In this document: positions 59,246-64,000 of the stretch, piece by piece
Numbering within the stretch: position 1 is the first letter of the stretch
Layout of the letters: every line of letters begins with the position of its first letter
Assembly: GCF_949628265.1 (NCBI RefSeq)
Contig: NC_088789.1
Span: 30,249,883 to 30,313,882 of the forward strand
From: Cloeon dipterum
Taxonomy: Eukaryota > Arthropoda > Insecta > Ephemeroptera > Baetidae
Length of the DNA: 64,000 bases
Reading direction: 5' to 3'
The notes under the pieces: generated by a model
What the model was told of the DNA's origin: nothing
Database searches by the model: none
Seen by the model: only the letters and a program-made list of their open reading frames with translations
Position numbers and translations under genes: made by a program

Positions 59246-60438
59246 ATGTCGATTCAAAAGGCGCTGTGCCTGATCTGTGAGCGTCCGACTGCGGACGGCG
59301 CTGTTCTCGCTGTCCACGTGGACAAGGAGAAGCTGCAGAATTGGTTCCTCAACGTCTGCGAGTACGAGTTGGCTGAGGAAATCGATGACGACGATTTAAT
59401 TTGCTACTTTTGCACCTGGGATGCCGAGTGAGTTTCTTTCAGGAATTAGTAGAATTTAAGGATTTTCCCCTCAGATTTCTTTGGAAATTCGACGAAATGG
59501 TGGATGAGGAATTGGTTTGGTGGCCGAGGAATTCAGATCATTTGGACGATGCAGCGAAAGTGCTGCGGAAAAACTATTTTGGTAATATTTGAGCTTCGTA
59601 ACGTTAGAGCAATGGTTTTTGTTTATTTTATTTATTCTTTTTAAGATGGGAAATTGGAGCAGTGCTGGGTGCAGTTGGAGAAAATTGAGCTGCCGCAAAG
59701 TGACGGTGACGAAGAGAGACGAATTGAAGGTGAGATTCGGCCGAGGCTATGGAATTGCATCTACTGCGGGAAAAGATTTAAATATTCTCGCTCTATGGCT
59801 CTTCATAATAGGAATTTTCACAAGAAAGCTATCAGATGTGAAAATCGTAGCTGTGTGACTTATTTCCGCTCTCTTGAAGAAAAAGAAGAGCACATGAAGA
59901 ATGTCCACGAGAAACAAAAGGAACGAGAAAAATTCAAGTGCAGTTTCTGTGGAAAGGAATTTGAGGGACCACAGAACTACAACCATCATGTTCGTCATGT
60001 TCACAAAGATTTTCCCGTAAAATGTTCTCATTATGGTTGCTTGTCATTTTTCAAAACGAAAATTGAAATGAAAACTCACTTTGACTCTGTCCACGGGAGA
60101 GAAGACAAAGCTAAAATGTTCAAATGCAGTGATTGCGATTACAAAGCAATGGAAAAATCTAATTTGAAAAAGCACATAGCTTTCAAGCACTTGCTCAAAT
60201 CCACGAAATGTAAAATGTGCGAAAAACTTTTCTCCGATCGAACTGAATTGAGAAATCATGTGAAAAACTTCCACAATTTCGAGGTTTGTGCTTTTTGCCA
60301 AAAGGTTATGCGAGTGTTCATTACAAGAAATATCGTCATTTGAAAATTACAAAATGCAATCGCTGCAAGAGCAAATTCCGATGTTTAGGTTTGCATAAAT
60401 CTCACTTGAAATCTTGCAAAAATCTGAAAAATCGATGA
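59246..60438 (+). pseudogene. ZNF-M, C-terminal frameshift
   Basis: Exons 59246-59427, 59475-59581 and 59646 onward are open through finger 6. At 60311-60315 the paralogue codon ACT is replaced by five bases (CGAGT), a net +2 shift, giving a stop at 60341-60343. The predicted product has 328 residues and lacks the C2HC finger, whose coding DNA persists to TGA 60436-60438. Because only the last finger is lost, a working truncated protein is possible. Exon 2 and intron 1 resemble copy B (acceptor CCCCTCAG). The helix of finger 1 is unusual (YSRSMALH). Finger 5 helix residues are E, S, N and K. AATAAA lies at 60613-60618. Confidence 0.75.
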
Positions 60439-60962
60439 ACAAAAATTTAAAAGTTGAAAACGCGATGTCTTCCTGGTTACGCCCACATTCATAAATTCCT
60501 ATCAAAATTTGAATATATGTATGCTAGATAAATTTCTATCTTTATTATTTATTTCGTTGAAAATGGAGTTAAATTTAATTGCGAAAACTGTTTCGAAAGG
60601 TCAGAGTTTATAAATAAATACGAAATAAAAATTCCGATATTGTGCTGAATTTTCATTTTTGTCACTTTCTGTCAATAAGCGGAAGTTATAAAATTTGGTA
60701 CTTCCAAAATAATTAAAGGCGGCAAGTTTGCGAGTGACGCGCGACAAGAGCAGAGTGCTGGTATGAATTTCGGCGCGGCAATTACGTCCACGGGAATGGC
60801 TCTTGAGCAACGATTAATTGGCCGAAAAATTAAAAATAAACGCAGCCAGCAATCGGGGCCATGATTGGCGGTTAATTATTTTCCAGGACAGGTGCGAATT
60901 AAATATAAATTTCCGACTGATTGTTGTAGCGTCCGTGACGATTCAGTTTTGGCAACTAATTC
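60439..60962. other. 3' flank of ZNF-M
   Basis: 3'UTR to about 60640, then the GTGATTGGCGG module (about 60690-60905), the last unit of the array. No gene is seen. Confidence 0.6.
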
Positions 60963-61380
60963 ACCAGTTGCATAAACCCTAAGTGTTCGAAGCCGCCAAC
61001 AGATGGCGCCACCGTAGACAGTCGCTTTTAAGGCACTTTCAGACTCAATCTGGCTACTGTGCATTCTTCAATTAATTTACTATTGTTTGACGTGCTGAAA
61101 GTCAAAATCGGTTCAGCCAATCGCCGTAGAATCGTGAAAAACTATTTTTTGAAATAAAAAAATCTTTTCCAACGTTTTTACGGCGAATGGCTGAACCGAT
61201 TTTGGTTTTCAGCACGTCAAAAAAAAAGCAAATTAATTAAAAAAAAAGCAAAATAGCTAGATTGAGTCTGAAATCGCAGCGGAAATGCCTTAAAACCGCT
61301 TAAAGCAATTTTTTTAAGAAAGTCTGTGGTTCCGCCATCTGTTGGCGGCTTTGAACACTAAAAGGGTTTATGCAACTGGT
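60963..61380. mobile_element. foldback MITE, about 418 bp
   Basis: The left end ACCAGTTGCATAAACCC and the right end GGGTTTATGCAACTGGT are inverse. GCCGCCAACAGATGGCG pairs with CGCCATCTGTTGGCGGC, and TTGACGTGCTGAAA with TTTCAGCACGTCAA near the centre. Each arm is about 200 bp. A diverged relative lies at 62742-62970. Confidence 0.78.
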
Positions 61381-61850
61381 CAATTGGTAAATATTTTAAA
61401 ATGAAAATAAAACCACTATTAGCGCCGTATGTGGCAGCGAAACCCCCTTTTATGGTATAATATATAATATTTATATTTTACTAATTTAATGATACATTTA
61501 TTTTTAAATTATGCTAATGGAGGCAAAAGATGTTCATTTTATTTAAGAAGCAGCTACCTCCGCGTGCAGGAAGCTGTTAATTTCCAGCTCTAGCTATGGC
61601 AAACAATTGAAAACTACCCTGAAAATTAAAGGGTTGCCACATGTACAAATTAGCGCAAAGTGTTTTCAAAATTGTTAATATTTGAAGCACGTCAAGCGCG
61701 AAAATCTACTCAATATGATCAGTTTTTCCAGTTTTGACCGTAAAATATCGGTTTCTGTGTTAAAACACTTGGAAAAATCAGATTTCAAAGGAAAAGCAGC
61801 TGGCAACCCTAGCTCGCGAGCTCGCCAACGCCACTAGCAGCCAACTAGAA
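61381..61850. other. AT-rich spacer
   Basis: Nothing is recognised. Confidence 0.4.
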
Positions 61851-61867
61851 GGTGCATTCCTCCTCTG

Positions 61868-61875
61868 ATGACGTC
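61868..61875. promoter_or_regulatory. perfect CRE palindrome TGACGTCA
   Basis: A full CREB/ATF-type site, with a further TGTGACGTTACG at about 61898. It lies some 230 bases before a clear splice donor (62103) in a locally GC-rich stretch, so it probably belongs to the promoter of the NET-like gene downstream. Confidence 0.4.
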
Positions 61876-62741
61876 ACAGCCGTATTGCTGGCTGTGTGTG
61901 ACGTTACGAGCTTTGAAGTGCGCCCAGAGTCCGCCGCAGTCGTTCGCTTCGCTTACGCTTACCCCGTCTTCCGTGTTGGACCAGCTGCCGAGCTGCCAGC
62001 TGACCAGCTGTGTTTGTGTTTTGATTCTCTCGCCTTTAACGGGTGCGTAAGCGTGTTCGCTGGCCAGGCTTCAAAGTTTTAACGATTTCAACAGAAAACA
62101 AGGTGAGTTCTCAATAATTTTAACCTTAATTAAATTAACTCCGGTTAGCCTCACAATCAGTGATTATTTTAAACGTGTAGCCGGGTTCCTTTCGCCCGCC
62201 GATTGAATTCAAAACGTCTTGTTTATTTACTCCGTCGCAGCGGCCGGCGTGTTTCGCACCTCCTGTTGTCCTTATATTATAAAAAATTAGAACTGTAATT
62301 CATAAAAAGCTTTTTTTATAAATAATAGAAATCTGGATGTGCTCACTCGGTGACAGAGTTGAGCCATTCGTTAATTTCGAAATTTTAAATCACCTGATTG
62401 TGAGGTGGCGCAAGGTAAACAGTGTTGATGCAGGTTAGACAGGAGATTCTTTATTTACGCTGCGACGCTGCTTCGTTTCGAAGCAGAACGGATCGCTCCC
62501 CTTGATTTTCTAACTTGGGATGGGAGTCACAAATAGTCGGCTTGCCTGCTTGGCGCGATCAGCCACCAGCTCGCGCGTTCTTTTGTTAAAAATAATATGT
62601 TTGGCAGCTGCTGGCCTGCTTTGGAAGGGTTACTCATAAAAATAAACTCACATATATGAGGGCGAAAGAAATAAATTCAGTTTAGAGCCTAATACACCAG
62701 TCGTGTAAGCAGGCAACGAATTGTTCCGTAAAAAATTTGAT

Positions 62742-62970
62742 TTTAAGGCACGTTTCCTCAAAGATTTGACTCTCAATCCTGTCACTGTACGTTTTTCAAT
62801 TAATATGCTTTCTTTTGACGTGCTGAAAACCAAAATCAGTCCAGCCAATCGCCGTAGAATTGTGAAAACTATTTTTTTTTTTAACTTTTCCAACGAATGA
62901 CTGGACTGATTTTGGGTTTCAGCACGTCAAAAGAAAAAAAATTAGGGGAAGAATGCACAGTCGCAGTTTG
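62742..62970. mobile_element. foldback MITE relative, in the presumed intron 1 of the NET-like gene
   Basis: GACGTGCTGAAAACCAAAAT...CAGCCAATCGCCGTAGAAT is paired with ATGACTGGACTGATTTTGGG...TTTCAGCACGTC. It shares its core with the element at 60963-61380 but lacks that element's outer ends. Confidence 0.7.
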
Positions 62971-63162
62971 AAATCCAAGTTAGCCTCTCGTTGTGGCCAA
63001 AATTAAGATTCTAATGAGTAAAATTATGCTTATTTTGGTGGCAATTAACATTTTAATTTCAAATTCAACGAAAAATAGTTCCGTAAATAAAACATTCATC
63101 GCTTTGCTTACGTTTCTATATCAATTAAAATCTGTAAATAATAACACAAAATATTTTCACAG

Positions 63163-63816
63163 AGCGTAAGATCATCTTTAAATGATGGACGTCCCACCAA
63201 CGATGCAAGCAGCGAACTATTACGAGAGTAAGAGAGCAGCGAAAGAGCTGAGGAAGCTAGAAAAAAAGGAGAGGAAGAAGGACAAGACGAAATGCTGGAC
63301 CTTAAAGGAGAAAATTGACTTGCAGGTTGACGTCGCACGAATGTCTGTGCATGGTACGGAACGAATTTGAAAAAATTGTGGAGAAGAGGAAAATAATCAA
63401 AATTATTCCAGATGAACAGTTGGCCGAACTTCGCCGGATTATGTCCTCAGACAGAAGGTGTCCTGTCAAGGCTGACTGTATCGACATAATTGACCTAAGC
63501 GACTTGACGCTCAACCGGCTGCGACATTATGTCGAATCCCAAAGAATTAGTGAGTTTCATAAATATAATTTAATATTCAACAAAAAAATGAGCAACTCAA
63601 AATCAATATTCACACCCAATGGCTTTAATTACATAATTTATCCGTTCATAAATATTATTTTCATTTGATTTTTTTCAATTATTAGATCCGGCTTCAACCT
63701 CATCGGGCTCTGACTCTTTGATCCCACTCGAAAAGCAAGCACCGCCGGATACTCGAAATTTGGTAAACTACAGCAATGCTGCAGGTATCAATAAATGCGG
63801 CCCTGCGGCCTTTTAA
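63163..63816 (+). CDS. small protein with NET-like domain; frame broken once
   Basis: A probable 5'UTR exon ends at 62102 (AAG/GTGAGT). The next exon follows TTTTCACAG at 63163 and starts with ATG 63182. It reads a basic stretch (KELRKLEKKERKKDK) and WTLKEKIDLQVDV, then stops at 63368-63370. Overlapping in another frame, from about 63315 (ATG 63351), comes a stretch with PDEQLAELRRIM, then DCIDIIDLSDLTLNRLRHYV, up to donor 63551. The final exon is 63687-63816 (Ser-rich, stop TAA 63814-63816). The second stretch resembles the NET (extra-terminal) domain of BET bromodomain proteins, which binds chromatin factors. No bromodomain is present. It could be a degraded duplicate, a short isoform starting at 63351, or hold a base error. 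AATAAA lies at 63824-63829. Confidence 0.45.
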
Positions 63817-64000
63817 GCGTGAAAATAAAACAGAAAGTACGAATGTAGGTAATTTCGACTCTTAAATACAGCTGAATTTTTTATATCTTTTGTAAGAACA
63901 ATTGAAAATAAAAAATCACGAGTCTATCTACAAATTGAGATGTTTAGAAAACACATACCAGAAATATTCCACTAGGTTTAGAAAGTACAATATATTTATT
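63817..64000. other. 3' flank at window end
   Basis: 3'UTR and AT-rich flank; nothing else is seen. Confidence 0.4.

Noticed and set aside
61852-62082. 76-residue ORF upstream of the NET-like gene
   Set aside because: No ATG at its start, no motif, and it ends just before a splice donor in a promoter-like GC-rich stretch.
1-64000. CRISPR arrays, bacterial operons, ribosome binding sites
   Set aside because: Spliced genes, polyadenylation signals and arthropod families show nuclear eukaryotic DNA; no spaced identical short repeats of CRISPR type were seen.

Overview
The window looks like arthropod (probably insect) genomic DNA: AT-rich, with very short introns (about 50-65 nt) and a tandem family of ZAD-type C2H2 zinc-finger genes, a class that is characteristic of arthropods. 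All identifications below come from reading the sequence; no database search was run.

Layout. (1) 1-5806: two zinc-finger genes (ZNF-A, cut by the window edge, and ZNF-B), with a 5S-rRNA-derived SINE and a repeat region between them. (2) 6996-9277: an 11-exon RCC1-repeat plus BTB gene of the RCBTB1/2 type, reconstructible end to end but carrying one in-frame TGA. (3) 10088-20942: four paralogous leucine-rich-repeat-like genes with conserved intron positions, two on + and two on -, arranged convergently. (4) 22256-60438: ten more zinc-finger loci, all on +, each with exon 1 (first half of a ZAD-like Cys4 domain), exon 2 (second half) and exon 3 (all the zinc fingers). Six of the ten are intact (E, F, G, H, I, L). 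C has two frameshifts, D one nonsense codon, M a C-terminal frameshift, and J is split by a 3.9 kb transposon. (5) 60963-64000: foldback MITEs and a small gene with a NET-like domain whose frame is broken once.

The zinc-finger array grew by duplication of gene-plus-spacer units. The spacers are built from a few recurring modules, and transposons date the duplications. A GC-rich element X sits at the identical base in two spacers (29789-32103 and 50166-56470), while two other spacers keep the empty site. A later 3.6 kb near-perfect palindrome (50744-54325) is nested in the second X copy. Each gene has the same short promoter-proximal block, ending in an inverted pair of CACCTG/CAGGTG E-boxes just before the ATG.

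The most interesting signal is in the proteins. The CX2C fingers (1, 3, 5) differ between paralogues at the DNA-contact helix positions, above all finger 5, while the interleaved CX4C fingers (2, 4) are almost invariant. This suggests a diversifying family of DNA-binding repressor-like proteins turning over by birth and death.
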